18,084 nt of DNA from an uncultured Bacilli bacterium (GCA_947632415.1 CANRPB010000016.1:1-18084), one strand, 5' to 3'; counted from the stretch's first letter, positions 8,346-16,363 are shown. Numbers and translations: made by a program. Notes: a model not told the origin generated them from the letters alone.

Positions 8346-8640
8346 CCATTACACACCAACCTTTCCAAACAAATTGCTGTCTCGAAGTAAAAAACGTTAT
8401 TATATTTTTAATTACCGTTAATACATTATGATAATTAGGAATAGGAAAAACAAGAAACCCAGTAATCAGTCCAGGACTAACCGCAACTAAAGCCCACACA
8501 AGCTCATCAACAGGTAAAATCACCAACAACAATAAAGAAATACCTATACCTGTCCCAAACAAAATTAAATCAAACGTATTAAACACTCCAAAATATAACA
8601 TTCCTTTTTTGGTATTTGCAGGAATTAAATAATTTTCCAC
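8323..8640 (-). CDS. prgI: PrgI-family membrane protein (VirB3 counterpart)
   Basis: A 105-residue membrane protein of the PrgI type, the Gram-positive counterpart of VirB3 that sits with VirB4 at the inner-membrane base of the channel. After an N-terminal YLIPANTKKGMLYFG segment, two membrane helices (about 24-43 and 46-66) form a hairpin with LPVDEL between them, and a positively charged C-terminal part follows (residues 70-105, with NVLTVIKNIITFF and RQQFVWKG). The start is GTG at 8640; the frame begins with GTG GAA AAT and has a GGTGTGA-like ribosome site about five bases upstream. It lies 20 bases after the VirB6-like gene, and its end overlaps the TraC-like gene by 23 bases. Size, helix hairpin and position before VirB4 all fit the family. 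Confidence 0.85.
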   Translation of the reverse strand: MENYLIPANTKKGMLYFGVFNTFDLILFGTGIGISLLLLVILPVDELVWALVAVSPGLITGFLVFPIPNYHNVLTVIKNIITFFTSRQQFVWKGWCVMDEQEDSK

Positions 8641-8660
8641 TAAATATCACACCCTTTTTA

Positions 8661-10715
8661 TTAACTTCTATTTCTAGGTTTAGTAGCTGCTGCATTGGCT
8701 TGTTGTTGTGCATACAAATTAACACCCCTAGCATCATGCTCAGTTTCAATTCTTTGTTTATCAACATAAGCATCTTCTTTTGCCTTTTTAATCATGCCAC
8801 CATTAAACTGACCAGTTGCATCTTTAACGCTATATACATGACCATTAGCCGCTAATCTACCTTGATAATATTCAACCTGATTAAGAATATTATCAAGTTG
8901 TCCATCAACAACCAAAGCACCTCTTGCATCAGTCAATTTATGAGCAGCAACATCAGTAACATACTGTGCTGCAAAATTTTTCTGATTTATAGCATGTTGA
9001 TCTTGTAAAGCTGCAAGTTGTCTAGAATAATTTTCAACATCACGATCATACATAGCCTGATTGAAAGTTGTTCGATGACCTCTTCCATCAGTACTCCAAT
9101 ACCTATCATCATCCCTATTAACACCAGAATTTTTCATAATTTCCAACCTCTGTTGCTCAGCCTTAAACTGTTCCATAGTCATGATAACATTATCATCATC
9201 ATCTCTTAGTGCTAAAGAATTATATTTTATCATTTCAGCTTCACCACGTTTTAAAGCAGCATCTGATGCCTGTTCAAAAGAACCCAATGTTTCCAAATCT
9301 TTTTTCGTTAAATCCGCGTCAGTAGCAAGATTCATTCTTTGCTGTAATCCAGCCCTTAAACGTCCACCTAATGTAGTGCCATCTAATGAGTTAACATAAG
9401 CAGCATTAGTAGCAAATCGTCCAACACCAGCACGAACTGCTTGAAAACCATTTTTTGCTTTATAACCAGCACCAATTCCTCCAAACAAACCTCTACCAGC
9501 ACCTCTCACTGTTGCACCAGCAGTTTGCCACCATTTATTACCCAAACCGTGACTCGCAACCGCCGCTCCAGCAGCACCAGAAGCAACACCTAGTGCTCCA
9601 GCCGCAAGTCCGCGACTAGCACCAACTATTTGATTTCCAAACAAAGCCTGTTCCTGGAATTTCTTTAAAGGGTTCAAAATCATACCACCCTCCAATTTAA
9701 TTCCAAACATATCCTCAATTAACTTAGGAACCTGTTTAGCAAACATCAAACATCCTATTATTAAAATAACATTCAACAAAGGATATGGAGTAAAAATATC
9801 AGCAAATTCAGTTAAAAGCATAGTAATCAAAAAGATTGCAAAATCAATAGAAAGAAGTCTTATAAAAACAGACAAAAATGTTTTAAAACACTCCTGATAC
9901 CATTTTTTAAAAATATCCTGTCCCTTATTAGGATCAATATTAGATATAATAGGAATAGGAGCAACAATCTGTAAAAACAATAACTTAACAGCCCTTACAG
10001 CCAAATCCATACAAAAACTAATTAATATAATCGATGCCGCAATTCCCACAATTGGAGCAACCAATCTATAAACAAAGACATAATCACCATTATACTTAGC
10101 AGTTACAACACTCCAATTTTGTAAAACAATCGACATATCTTGATTATTAATTGACTGATAAACAGCCCTTTTATCAGTACCAAGAGCCTGATCTAAAATA
10201 TTACTACATTCCCCCATAGCATCTGTACTTGTACTCCACAAATTCTTACATTCTTCACCAAGAACATCAGTATTCGGAGCAAACAAAGGTGTATACAAAT
10301 AATAACTAACATCAGCATTAGGCATATTACCCTGCGCTCCAAAAAATATCTTTTCAATAAAATTACTACTTATAAAAGCATTTTGTATTTTATATGCCTG
10401 CACAAATATTATATTAATAGTAGCCAAAAGTACCAAAGAAACAACAACATTTAATAATAATTTACCTCCACCTTTACTACTATCACTCATTTTATCAGGA
10501 GATATTAAATATGTTATCAATGAAATAGCCAATCTAAATAGCATAAATATACCAAGAACAAGACCAATTCTTTGACTCAAAGATTGTATCATATCTTCAC
10601 TATATAACATAACATCTGTTAGCTGATTAAACAAAGAACTCATTGTTTTAAGTAACCAAACTACGCCAGAATCGATAAAAGCAATTACATAGCGAAATAT
10701 ACTACCTACAGACAT
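8661..10715 (-). CDS. VirB6/TrbL-type polytopic T4SS channel protein
   Basis: A 684-residue protein. The first half is membrane-embedded, with helices at about 50-72, 86-107, 213-236, 243-258, 280-303 and 311-327. An external loop (about 110-210) carries two Cys. After the last helix comes a QVPKLIEDMFGIKLEGG segment, characteristic of the TrbL/VirB6-like proteins of Gram-positive conjugation modules. Then follow a Gly/Ala-rich stretch (about 364-440) and a long, Gln/Asp-rich helical cytoplasmic tail ending ATKPRNRS. VirB6 proteins form the inner-membrane channel and contact VirB4, VirB3/PrgI and substrate. The start ATG has AGAAAGGAGA 7 bases upstream. It follows the 486-residue secreted pilin-like fusion by 15 bases and precedes PrgI. 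The long hydrophilic tail is a feature to compare across relatives: it may reach the ATPases. Confidence 0.88.
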   Translation of the reverse strand: MSVGSIFRYVIAFIDSGVVWLLKTMSSLFNQLTDVMLYSEDMIQSLSQRIGLVLGIFMLFRLAISLITYLISPDKMSDSSKGGGKLLLNVVVSLVLLATINIIFVQAYKIQNAFISSNFIEKIFFGAQGNMPNADVSYYLYTPLFAPNTDVLGEECKNLWSTSTDAMGECSNILDQALGTDKRAVYQSINNQDMSIVLQNWSVVTAKYNGDYVFVYRLVAPIVGIAASIILISFCMDLAVRAVKLLFLQIVAPIPIISNIDPNKGQDIFKKWYQECFKTFLSVFIRLLSIDFAIFLITMLLTEFADIFTPYPLLNVILIIGCLMFAKQVPKLIEDMFGIKLEGGMILNPLKKFQEQALFGNQIVGASRGLAAGALGVASGAAGAAVASHGLGNKWWQTAGATVRGAGRGLFGGIGAGYKAKNGFQAVRAGVGRFATNAAYVNSLDGTTLGGRLRAGLQQRMNLATDADLTKKDLETLGSFEQASDAALKRGEAEMIKYNSLALRDDDDNVIMTMEQFKAEQQRLEIMKNSGVNRDDDRYWSTDGRGHRTTFNQAMYDRDVENYSRQLAALQDQHAINQKNFAAQYVTDVAAHKLTDARGALVVDGQLDNILNQVEYYQGRLAANGHVYSVKDATGQFNGGMIKKAKEDAYVDKQRIETEHDARGVNLYAQQQANAAATKPRNRS

Positions 10716-10730
10716 ATTTCATTCTCCTTT

Positions 10731-12191
10731 CTAGTCATTTGATATTTTAACACATAAAGGATGATCAGAATTAAATCCTTCAATATTAAATACTCTCAAC
10801 ACAGTATTAACTAAAGCTGGTAATAAAAATATAACAACTACAATTATTAATCTTTTCATTAACTTTTGATTCGACTTCTTAATCTCATCACTCTCTCCAT
10901 TTAATATTACCTTAGAATAATCTAAAACAGAAAAGACAATCAAAATAAGAATTGATATAATTTCTATTACAAAATAAGCTCCACTTATTAGTTCAGCAAT
11001 TTCTCCACCAAACAATGTATCACAATCAAATACATCATTATTTAAATCAACGTCACCTAACTGAACCTTTTCATAAACAGCACTTTCAATAGCTTCATCA
11101 ACCTTAGCAGTATCCAAATTTAGACTACAAGTTTCATTTAAATACTTAAAAGCACTCTTTTGAACATTTGCATAAGCATCAGTGAGTCTATCAATATAAG
11201 CCTTTCCATTTTCATCTACAACCTTCTTAGAAGGATCTAATGGATCCACCAAAATACTTTTTAAAGACTTAAAATTATAAACATTAGCATTCCTAGGATT
11301 AAGTCTTTGTACTACAAGTGACAATCTATCATTTAAAAATTTTTCCATATCAACGTCTTGAATAAATTGTGACTCACTCTTACCAACCAAACTTTGACAA
11401 AAATTTTGGACATTTTGCTCCGCACTTAAAGAATCATTATAAGAATTATTAGAACCAGCATTTCTCAAAGACTTTAAATACTCATTCATCCAATCAACTT
11501 TCATAACAGCAGGCATTTTAAATTCTTCAATTTGCTCTAAAACATAAGAAAAATCATCAATAAAACTATAAGTTAATGGCATACCCAAAGCAACACTAGC
11601 ACCATCACTAAAAAAATAAATTTTTTGAGGGTCTAGAACACTGTTAATACTCTCAGTTAATTCATTATATGGCTCAGTATGAAAATACTTTGGACATTCT
11701 AAATTATTTTTAGTCTTATTATAAACATCAGAATCAACCCAATTTTTTGAATTCAACAAATCACTATATGTATTTATTGTTTTTGAAGTAGGCAATATTT
11801 CACCTCTCCAACTATACAAATTAGCTACCGATGAAGAAAAACCATTAAAAAAATCACCTCCAACAAGAGCACCTACTTCCCATATTTTATAAATATTATC
11901 TTCGTCAGCAACAAATTCTCCACCATTAGAATAATAACGTCCAATAAAAGAAATTTCACCATTTTGATACGTCTTCGCACCATAACAAGCCGCAGGATCA
12001 CTACCTGAATCACAACTATACACACATAAAGGAATACAATTACTAGACTCCTTACAATAATAATACAAATCAGTAGATCCACCCATTTTATCATAATCAG
12101 TCGCTAAAACAGATGTACTAAAAGAAAAAAACAACACCAAACACAAAAACAAATCAAAAAATTTTATATTTTTAAATTTTAGAAAACACAC
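10731..12191 (-). CDS. Secreted Cys-rich protein with a C-terminal two-helix pilin-like (VirB2/TrbC-like) module
   Basis: 486 residues from the GTG at 12191, chosen because AGGAG lies nine bases upstream; the earlier in-frame TTG at 12200 abuts that AGGAG with no spacer. An N-terminal signal peptide (basic FLKFKNIKFF, hydrophobic core, then VLA before TDYDK) leads to a large ectodomain of about 360 residues. Its beginning is Cys-dense (five Cys within 31 residues: CKESSNCIPLCVYSC and AAC). The last 85 residues hold two membrane helices joined by a charged loop, ESDEIKKSNQKLMKR. This loop and the flanking LDYSK and KRLIIVVVIF match the two small pilin-like proteins of this cluster (DEIKKG, KRL, AA/VVFF). 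It therefore looks like a pilin module carrying an exported head. It is the first gene of the long operon, under its own extended -10 promoter. Its role is unknown; a surface-exposed tip, adhesin or scaffold subunit is inference. Confidence 0.82.
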   Translation of the reverse strand: MCFLKFKNIKFFDLFLCLVLFFSFSTSVLATDYDKMGGSTDLYYYCKESSNCIPLCVYSCDSGSDPAACYGAKTYQNGEISFIGRYYSNGGEFVADEDNIYKIWEVGALVGGDFFNGFSSSVANLYSWRGEILPTSKTINTYSDLLNSKNWVDSDVYNKTKNNLECPKYFHTEPYNELTESINSVLDPQKIYFFSDGASVALGMPLTYSFIDDFSYVLEQIEEFKMPAVMKVDWMNEYLKSLRNAGSNNSYNDSLSAEQNVQNFCQSLVGKSESQFIQDVDMEKFLNDRLSLVVQRLNPRNANVYNFKSLKSILVDPLDPSKKVVDENGKAYIDRLTDAYANVQKSAFKYLNETCSLNLDTAKVDEAIESAVYEKVQLGDVDLNNDVFDCDTLFGGEIAELISGAYFVIEIISILILIVFSVLDYSKVILNGESDEIKKSNQKLMKRLIIVVVIFLLPALVNTVLRVFNIEGFNSDHPLCVKISND

Positions 12192-12218
12192 TAAAATCAA
12201 CTCCTAATAGATGCCTTT

Positions 12219-12227
12219 ATTATATCA
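12219..12227 (-). promoter_or_regulatory. Extended -10 promoter of the long virB-like operon
   Basis: On the minus strand a perfect TATAAT (12219-12224) is preceded by TGA, giving an extended TGnTATAAT -10 element. The -35 region is T-rich and has no good match (TTCATT with a 17-base spacer). The leader would be about 20 bases, ending in AGGAG. It lies just downstream of the previous operon's terminator. Confidence 0.65.
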
Positions 12228-12280
12228 CAAAAAAAACACAAAATGAATATGAATATAAACATTTTCATTTAAAATATACA

Positions 12281-12305
12281 AAAAAAAAGAAGACTATCTT
12301 CTTTT
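12281..12305 (-). terminator. Terminator after the SPFH-like gene
   Basis: On the minus strand AAAAGAAGA and TCTTCTTTT form a 9-bp stem around the three-base loop TAG, which continues into a T-run. The loop is the stop codon of the SPFH-like gene itself. It ends the 15834-12294 transcription unit. Confidence 0.8.
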
Positions 12306-13349
12306 CACACTTGTATCATCAGATAAAGGTTCCAATCCTAAATCAGAATTTAAATCATTTAAATCAGAATTATTAATGTTAAGAATAGGCATCGCACCAC
12401 CTCTAACATTAACAGTCCTACTATTTTGAGCATACATAAACTCTGAAGCCTGTTCAGGAGTAAATGAATGTTCACTGAAAGAAGAAAGAGGTCCCTCAAT
12501 CCTAGCCCTAGAACTAGCATGTATTCCCTTAGCATCATTCTCAGTTGCATTAAGACGAAGTTCACTTTCCCTCTTTGCAGTTTCTGCATTTTTAATCCTC
12601 ATCGAATTTTCAGAAGCATTAACCATTTCCTTACGCTCCTGTTCAACAATAACTTGAGGCTTATCAACAGACAAAAAACCTAAAGACTCAATACCAATAC
12701 CAAACCTATTACGAATATCAGTAAAATTTTGACAAACCATTTTATACAACTCGTCACTCATGTCATCCTTCAAATAAGTAATTACTCTTTGAACCCTCAT
12801 CTGATCACCAACAGGAACCTTCAAAGTTTTCATCTCTGAACGTAATCTATACTTTCTTAAAGCATCAAAAGTAGACAAAGCAACAATTTGCTCAATCGTC
12901 TGCATAATCTCCCTATGAACCATCTTAATTCGCAAATCATCCATTGTCAAAACCGATCCCGAATTTCCTCCACAAAAAGCATTATAAAAAACTTCCTCAT
13001 TTACAATACTCATTCTATAAATTGGCAATAACTTTATCTCAGAGTAATCCTTAGAATCATAACTAACTGACTCACACTCCACAGAAACAGGTTGAACATT
13101 TATCACAGTATTAAAATACAACCCAGGAAAAGAAAATCTCCAACCAGGTTCTTTTAAAACCAAAGAATTCTCATTACTTGAATTAAACATCTTTCTTTGT
13201 GAAACCAATTTACAACCATTCGGAACAGTAACTAATCCTCCCTTAACAGATCTAGCCAAAATATTTATACGATTATTCTCATTATTATTAACTTGTACCA
13301 CATTGTTTTGTTGAACATTAGAACCCGAATTATTTTCAACTCTTATCAA
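12294..13349 (-). CDS. SPFH/band-7-like protein without a membrane segment
   Basis: 351 residues when started at the TTG at 13349, which has GAGGTG six bases upstream and begins 14 bases after the preceding stop. An in-frame TTG at 13376 would overlap that gene and has no ribosome site. An Asn/Gln-rich N-terminus (1-30) is followed by a region that reads as an SPFH domain (about 38-240: GLVTVPNGCKL, GWRFSFPGLYF, INVQPVSVECESV, then RFGIGIESLGFLSVDKPQ). After it comes an Ala/Glu helical stretch (about 235-285) of the band-7 kind: QERKEMVNASENSM, KNAETAKRE. Known SPFH proteins assemble membrane-associated rings. No N-terminal membrane helix is visible here, so attachment would need a partner. 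It ends in a polar tail, DDTSVKRR. It is unusual beside T4SS genes. The domain call rests on pattern recognition, not a profile search. Confidence 0.62.
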   Translation of the reverse strand: MIRVENNSGSNVQQNNVVQVNNNENNRINILARSVKGGLVTVPNGCKLVSQRKMFNSSNENSLVLKEPGWRFSFPGLYFNTVINVQPVSVECESVSYDSKDYSEIKLLPIYRMSIVNEEVFYNAFCGGNSGSVLTMDDLRIKMVHREIMQTIEQIVALSTFDALRKYRLRSEMKTLKVPVGDQMRVQRVITYLKDDMSDELYKMVCQNFTDIRNRFGIGIESLGFLSVDKPQVIVEQERKEMVNASENSMRIKNAETAKRESELRLNATENDAKGIHASSRARIEGPLSSFSEHSFTPEQASEFMYAQNSRTVNVRGGAMPILNINNSDLNDLNSDLGLEPLSDDTSVKRR

Positions 13350-13362
13350 TTCAGTCACCTCA

Positions 13363-13584
13363 CTATTTCTTCTCAAGCTTTGCTAATAAAGACAAAGCAA
13401 TCTCGTGATAATCAAAATAATCACTATTAATAAATACTAATTCACCATTATCCTCATAAGCAATACAAACCTCATCAGTATTTTCCTTATTCAATAACAA
13501 ATATCTTTTATCCTTATAAATCACATGTTCAATTAATATCATATTAGTATTATCAGCTAACTTATAAACCTTTTCCTCTACCAT
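13363..13584 (-). CDS. DUF1292-like small protein
   Basis: 73 residues from the ATG at 13584, which shares its first base with the stop of the upstream gene (TGATG) and has GGAGG eight bases upstream. A GTG one codon earlier is possible. The sequence is an all-soluble acidic protein whose order of segments (DNTNMILIEHVIYKDKRY, LLLNKE, EVCIAYED, then a C-terminal helix with ALSLLAKLEKK) resembles the DUF1292 family of small Bacillota proteins. The function of that family is not known. Tight coupling to the coiled-coil/zinc-ribbon gene before it and the SPFH-like gene after it suggests the three act together. Confidence 0.6.
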   Translation of the reverse strand: MVEEKVYKLADNTNMILIEHVIYKDKRYLLLNKENTDEVCIAYEDNGELVFINSDYFDYHEIALSLLAKLEKK

Positions 13585-15143
13585 CACAAAGTCCTCCCAT
13601 TAGAATCATCATAATATTTATCAATATCAAAAGGCATTCCACATCTAAAACACTGTGCTAAACCAACAGGATTTTTTTCACCACAATCAGGGCAAATTAT
13701 ATACTCTCCATCAACACTCAAAACATCATCTTGCTTTACTTCTTCAATAAAATAATTCTTTAAAAAATTAATACCCTTTTTCAACACATTATTTCTATTA
13801 TTCTTTGAAACTAATCTTTTAACCTTACCAAATATTTTACTCCTGTCTACCTTCTTTTTAATAGGTTTACGCAAATACTTTGCAAGAAACATACTCAATT
13901 TATCAGCAACATCAGTAATCATTAAATACCTACACTTATTACCTAATAAATCATTAATCTCACACTTATAAGAATCATCAGTTGCAAAATAAACCTTACC
14001 ATCACAAGCATCAAATTTACCAATACCAATATCATCTATTGTAAAATTATCATAATCAGCCTCAGGAACAGCAGAAGACTTACTAATAACTAAATTAATT
14101 AGCTCCTCCTTAGACATTTTCCCTAAATTATCAACATCATGATTATGCAAAGGTCTAGGCATGTCAAGAGAATCATTAGAAACAGTATTTTGAACATTAC
14201 CAGAAACATCTAAAGTCGAAAGAAAATCAAGAATTGAATCATCACTAGACATCTTCTCTAAATTATCAACACTATCATTATACGAAGGTTTAGGTGTATC
14301 AAGAGAATCATCAGAAACAGTATTCTGAACATTACTAGAATCTCCTAAAATTGCAAGTAAATCACTATTAGGTACAAATCGAGTTAAATCACTATTAAGA
14401 GAACTAGCTTCATTAGAATTAACCATATCATTATCATCATTAACTTTATCTAAACTAGAATTATTTACAACAGAAAGCACACTATTTACATCAGATATCA
14501 AACTATTATAATCACTTATAACACCATTAATCTCATCCAACTTACGACTCGCACTAACAGAAGCAATTTTCTTACTATTCTCATTTATTTGATCCTGTAA
14601 CTTCTTTATTTCACACTCAATACTCTCTTTTTCCAAAATATCTTTCTTAGACATCAAACCCACTAACTCATACTGAGCAAAACTATTTAAACGCAACTGT
14701 AACAAAGTAATTTCCGACTCACAGTTTTTAATAACCAAACTACAGTCATCATTATAAGATTGTTGACGAGCTTGTTCCTTTTGATATTTTTCCTGCTCCT
14801 TCTTTAACTCATCAAGATTTTCCTCACATATCTCAAGAATCTTATCCATAAAAATCTTATTTTTATTTTGAACATTATCTAACTCTAAACAAAGTTGACT
14901 TTCCTTATGCTTCAAATCAACAAGTTTCAAATCAAGCATATTCTTTAACTCAAGAATATTAGAATATCTAACATTATGAAAACCATAAGTCTTAAAATCA
15001 AAATTCATCATATCAAAAACTTTTTTCTCAATTTGAACCTCAATTTCATTAATTTCATCTCTAACTTTTTGTAACTGAAACCTCTTATCATTTATTTCAC
15101 CAGCAAAAACATCATACTTACTTCTCAAATCACTATAATTCAT
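13584..15143 (-). CDS. Coiled-coil protein with a C-terminal double-CxxC zinc ribbon
   Basis: A 519-residue cytoplasmic protein with no signal or membrane helix. Residues 1-225 are long helices with heptad-like Leu/Ile/Lys/Glu spacing, predicted coiled coil. Residues 226-350 are Ser/Asp/Asn-rich and contain a 34-residue unit occurring twice (271-304 and 316-349, both beginning NVQNTVS). Residues 360-430 form a globular segment including CDGKVYFATDD and a Cys-containing CEINDLLGNKC. A basic region follows (425-460). The C-terminus is a zinc ribbon with Cys484, Cys487, Cys498 and Cys501 (CPDCG and CFRCG). The start ATG has GGTGA about six bases upstream. I do not recognise a named full-length family. 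Zinc ribbons of this form often bind proteins or nucleic acid. Location between the pilin-like and SPFH-like genes suggests a cytoplasmic scaffold of the secretion machine; that is inference. Confidence 0.75.
   Translation of the reverse strand: MNYSDLRSKYDVFAGEINDKRFQLQKVRDEINEIEVQIEKKVFDMMNFDFKTYGFHNVRYSNILELKNMLDLKLVDLKHKESQLCLELDNVQNKNKIFMDKILEICEENLDELKKEQEKYQKEQARQQSYNDDCSLVIKNCESEITLLQLRLNSFAQYELVGLMSKKDILEKESIECEIKKLQDQINENSKKIASVSASRKLDEINGVISDYNSLISDVNSVLSVVNNSSLDKVNDDNDMVNSNEASSLNSDLTRFVPNSDLLAILGDSSNVQNTVSDDSLDTPKPSYNDSVDNLEKMSSDDSILDFLSTLDVSGNVQNTVSNDSLDMPRPLHNHDVDNLGKMSKEELINLVISKSSAVPEADYDNFTIDDIGIGKFDACDGKVYFATDDSYKCEINDLLGNKCRYLMITDVADKLSMFLAKYLRKPIKKKVDRSKIFGKVKRLVSKNNRNNVLKKGINFLKNYFIEEVKQDDVLSVDGEYIICPDCGEKNPVGLAQCFRCGMPFDIDKYYDDSNGRTL
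14097..14333 (-). repeat. Two-copy 135-bp-period direct repeat inside the coiled-coil/zinc-ribbon gene
   Basis: Two in-frame copies of a 102-base segment (14232-14333 and 14097-14198) lie 135 bases apart. Each encodes NVQNTVS-x-DSLD then P-x-P and a VDNL-x-KMS segment. DNA identity is high at the start of each copy, which points to a fairly recent internal duplication. Confidence 0.8.
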
Positions 15144-15180
15144 ACAAATTCACCATTTCCTTCCAACTCGCATAAATAAT

Positions 15181-15834
15181 TTATTTCTTAACACAATATG
15201 GCTTAAGAAAATCAAGACACTGCTGTTCAGTATGCTGAGTATCATTTCTACATGATATATAAGCAGACTTAAACATATCAGTATACAAAGACTTACTAAA
15301 TGTACTACAATCAACACTATTCAAATACTCATTTTCAATCTCACCATATGGATTTCCATAATAATCCCATAAAAACTCCGTATCCTTAAAATTACAACCC
15401 GTCTGAAAAATAGACTTACATGTAATCTCATCATGATATGACAAACACTCTTCATATTTAGACTTTAATAACGTACCAGGACACGAATCAGAACCAGCTA
15501 CAGAATTGGTCTGTTTATTAGTTCCATTCAAAATAGCAGAAGCACATGACCATATACCAGGATCATCACCAGCCACTAATCCCACTACCAACTGAGTTAC
15601 ACTAAATATAAAGAAAACAACAACAGCCGCTAAAAGCCTCTTAAAAAAAGCCCTCTGTCCCTTTTTTATATCATCATCACTAGAAGCCATAACACCCTTA
15701 GCAAAATCCAACATACCAAATATAATAAGCAAAATAGGAACACCAATCTCAATAATAAGAATTATAGTATGTATAAATTGAGTCAAATCATCATCAATCA
15801 AAGAACAAATCTCTGAAGCCGTTTTCAAGAACAT
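15181..15834 (-). CDS. Pilin-like two-helix (VirB2/TrbC-like) protein with a Cys-rich extracellular tail
   Basis: 217 residues. Helix 1 (about 20-42, ending in VPILLIIFGML) and helix 2 (about 66-88, LLAAVVVFFIFSVTQL) are joined by a charged loop, FAKGVMASSDDDIKKGQRAFFKR, placed in the cytoplasm by its positive residues. This is the core seen in VirB2/TrbC-type pilin-like proteins of Gram-positive conjugation modules. The 119-residue protein next to it shares GMLD, K-x-V, IKKG, F-x-KRL and AA-x-VVFF. Here the second helix is followed by about 125 extracytoplasmic residues with nine Cys (SC, DSC, EEC, TC, GC, DC, SC, QC, YC), suggesting disulfides. The start ATG has only a weak ribosome site. 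It has its own strong promoter and leads the unit with the zinc-ribbon, DUF1292-like and SPFH-like genes. Confidence 0.8.
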   Translation of the reverse strand: MFLKTASEICSLIDDDLTQFIHTIILIIEIGVPILLIIFGMLDFAKGVMASSDDDIKKGQRAFFKRLLAAVVVFFIFSVTQLVVGLVAGDDPGIWSCASAILNGTNKQTNSVAGSDSCPGTLLKSKYEECLSYHDEITCKSIFQTGCNFKDTEFLWDYYGNPYGEIENEYLNSVDCSTFSKSLYTDMFKSAYISCRNDTQHTEQQCLDFLKPYCVKK

Positions 15835-15911
15835 AATGTCACATCCAATCTATAAAAACATTAATAAAAAAATAAACTATATAATACAAAATCCCCAACA
15901 GTCTCAAACAT

Positions 15912-15940
15912 ATAATAACATATAGTCACCCCTATGTCAA
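15912..15940 (-). promoter_or_regulatory. Strong promoter of the 15834-12294 unit
   Basis: On the minus strand, a perfect -35 TTGACA (15935-15940), a 17-base spacer and -10 TATTAT (15912-15917) preceded by TGT (extended -10). Predicted transcript start is near 15905, leaving a leader of about 70 bases before the ATG at 15834. It directly follows a terminator, so this unit is separate from the upstream pilin-like gene. Confidence 0.85.
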
Positions 15941-15941
15941 A

Positions 15942-15972
15942 CAAAAAAAAACCAAATGAAATAATTTCATCA
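15942..15972 (-). terminator. Terminator after the 119-residue pilin-like gene
   Basis: On the minus strand, ATGAAA (15970-15965) pairs with TTTCAT (15961-15956) around a three-base loop, followed after TTGG by a run of nine T. The stem is short but the U-tract is strong. It lies four bases after the stop codon. Confidence 0.7.
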
Positions 15973-15976
15973 TGGT

Positions 15977-16336
15977 CTATTTATGTTTTGAATAATAACT
16001 AACAACCTCATCAATACAATTGACAATTCCAGTCTTATCATCATCATCAGCAGCTAATCCAACAATCAATTTAACAACAGCAATTACAAAGAAAACAACA
16101 ATTGCAGCAATAAGTCTCTTTATAAAAGTTTGATAACCTTTTTTAATCTCATCTTCCTTACTTGCTATTACAGACTTTCCAAGATCCAACATACCAAAAA
16201 TAATCAATAACAAAGGAACACCATACTGTATAACAGTTATAATTAAACTTACAACATAAGCAAGCTTACCAGGTATATTAAAACCACATTGAGTTGAATC
16301 CGGTAACTTATCCAAAATATTAACTAAATTCATCAT
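15977..16336 (-). CDS. Pilin-like two-helix (VirB2/TrbC-like) protein, minimal form
   Basis: 119 residues, close to the size of VirB2/TrbC-type pilin precursors. An external or exported N-terminus (1-24, one Cys) is followed by helix 1 (about 26-50, ending VPLLLIIFGMLDLGK), a charged cytoplasmic loop (VIASKEDEIKKGYQTFIKR), helix 2 (about 75-95) and a short Asp-rich tail with one Cys. There is no clear signal-peptidase site, so helix 1 may stay in place. It is a paralogue of the longer 217-residue protein and of the last 85 residues of the 486-residue fusion. The start ATG has GAGGAG nine bases upstream; a second ATG follows at once. It is a monocistronic unit with a strong promoter and a terminator, as would suit a subunit needed in high copy (inference). 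Confidence 0.8.
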   Translation of the reverse strand: MMNLVNILDKLPDSTQCGFNIPGKLAYVVSLIITVIQYGVPLLLIIFGMLDLGKSVIASKEDEIKKGYQTFIKRLIAAIVVFFVIAVVKLIVGLAADDDDKTGIVNCIDEVVSYYSKHK

Positions 16337-16363
16337 AAAATATAACTCCTCTCAACTAAAAAT

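Noticed and set aside
8579..8773. Small minus-strand frame of 64 residues across the PrgI start
   Set aside because: It overlaps the end of the VirB6-like gene and the start of PrgI in another frame and has no protein-like composition or ribosome site.
13349..13376. Earlier TTG start of the SPFH-like protein
   Set aside because: It would overlap the DUF1292-like gene by 14 bases and lacks a ribosome site, while the TTG at 13349 has GAGGTG at proper spacing.
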